Shown here: one piece after another, positions 5,873 through 6,302 of the stretch
Numbering within the stretch: the first letter of the stretch is position 1
Layout of the letters: each line of letters opens with the position of its first letter
From: Deltaproteobacteria bacterium
Lineage (GTDB): Bacteria; Bdellovibrionota_C; UBA2361; OMII01
Assembly: GCA_023262305.1 (NCBI GenBank)
Contig: JALRCK010000141.1
Span: 1 to 6,302, forward strand
Length of the DNA: 6,302 bases
Reading direction: 5' to 3'
Made by a program: the position numbers and the translations under genes
The notes under the pieces: model-generated
Told to the model about the DNA's origin: nothing
What the model saw: the letters and a program-made list of their open reading frames with translations, nothing else
Databases searched by the model: none

Positions 5873-6302
5873 ATGAACGGGCAGTATTCCCTGTGGGCCC
5901 TCATCTCAGTCCCACTCATCGCGGCCCTTATCGGGTACATTACAAATTACATAGCGGTTCGCATGCTTTTTCGTCCCCATAAACCAGTCAGGTTTTTGGG
6001 TGTTGCGTTCCAGGGACTCGTCCCAAGACGACAGAAGGAGATTGCGCAAAGTCTCGGCTCGATGATAGAGCGCGACCTCTTTTCGCAGGAGGATATTCAC
6101 GCAGCATTGAGCGGAGCTGAAACTGCGGAGGAAGCTGCAGCGTTTCTCTCAGAGCAGGTTGATGTCTTTGCTCAGAAGATCGCCTCTCAAAATCCGATGG
6201 TTGGGATGTTCTTACAGGGACCTCTCCTTGACCAAATTAAGCAGATGCTCTCAAGCCAGATGGCAGAGAGATTCCCTCAGTTTATGGAGCGGATTGTGGC
6301 TC
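5873..6302 (+). CDS. DUF445 family membrane protein (partial, runs off the right edge)
   Basis: The first 143 residues are present. An N-terminal membrane segment (about 7-29) leads into GYITNYIAVRMLFRPHKP (21-38), the signature of the DUF445 (YheB-like) family. GLVPRRQKEIAQSLGSMIE (48-66), the second conserved block, follows. The remainder is a helical, Gln/Glu-rich region expected to extend from the membrane. The family's function is not established; YheB is reported as a sporulation-associated membrane protein in Bacillus, but that role cannot be carried over here. The ATG at 5873 has AGG (5864-5866) 6 nt upstream. It lies 14 bp after the T-rich tract of the ssb terminator, leaving no room for a separate promoter. 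Expression would need readthrough or a promoter inside ssb. The family assignment is firm; the C-terminal part is outside the window. Confidence 0.88.
   Translation, partial: MNGQYSLWALISVPLIAALIGYITNYIAVRMLFRPHKPVRFLGVAFQGLVPRRQKEIAQSLGSMIERDLFSQEDIHAALSGAETAEEAAAFLSEQVDVFAQKIASQNPMVGMFLQGPLLDQIKQMLSSQMAERFPQFMERIVA

Noticed and set aside
5335..5940. 201-aa minus-strand frame opposite ssb
   Set aside because: It is antisense to a certain ssb gene, crosses its terminator, and resembles no protein family.

Overview
The window carries ordinary bacterial chromosome: no mobile element, CRISPR array, rRNA or tRNA is visible. Five genes are complete and one runs off the right edge. Three are housekeeping genes (lon, a yceD/DUF177 gene and ssb), one encodes a DUF445 membrane protein, and two encode poorly known exported proteins. 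The secreted Cys-rich protein combines a MopE-type Asp/Cys metal-binding motif, a poly-Ser linker and an NCGxC...C...C motif. That style is common in Myxococcota, Bdellovibrionota and related former Deltaproteobacteria, so I infer that sort of Gram-negative host. This is inference from protein style, not phylogeny.

Layout: on the + strand, lon (37-2472) is followed 20 bp later by a gene for an exported HExxH putative zinc metalloprotein (2493-3482), probably in one transcript. These converge on a minus-strand pair: the MopE-like gene (3588-4343) and, upstream of it, the yceD/DUF177 gene (4486-5043). The 105-bp convergent gap (3483-3587) shows no convincing terminator. The 270-bp divergent gap between yceD and ssb (5044-5313) holds a good sigma70-type promoter for ssb and a weaker mirror-image -10 element facing yceD. 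ssb (5314-5805) ends in a textbook intrinsic terminator, and a DUF445 gene starts only 14 bp beyond its terminal T-rich tract.

Functional links: Lon (cytoplasmic ATP-dependent proteolysis) and the exported HExxH protein are both (putatively) proteolytic but act in different compartments, so their linkage may be only transcriptional. The YceD homologue (rRNA/ribosome-related) lacks the usual adjacent rpmF. I found no clear multi-gene novel system. The least-described items are the HExxH protein beside lon, the Cys-rich MopE-like protein, and the mirrored control region between yceD and ssb.
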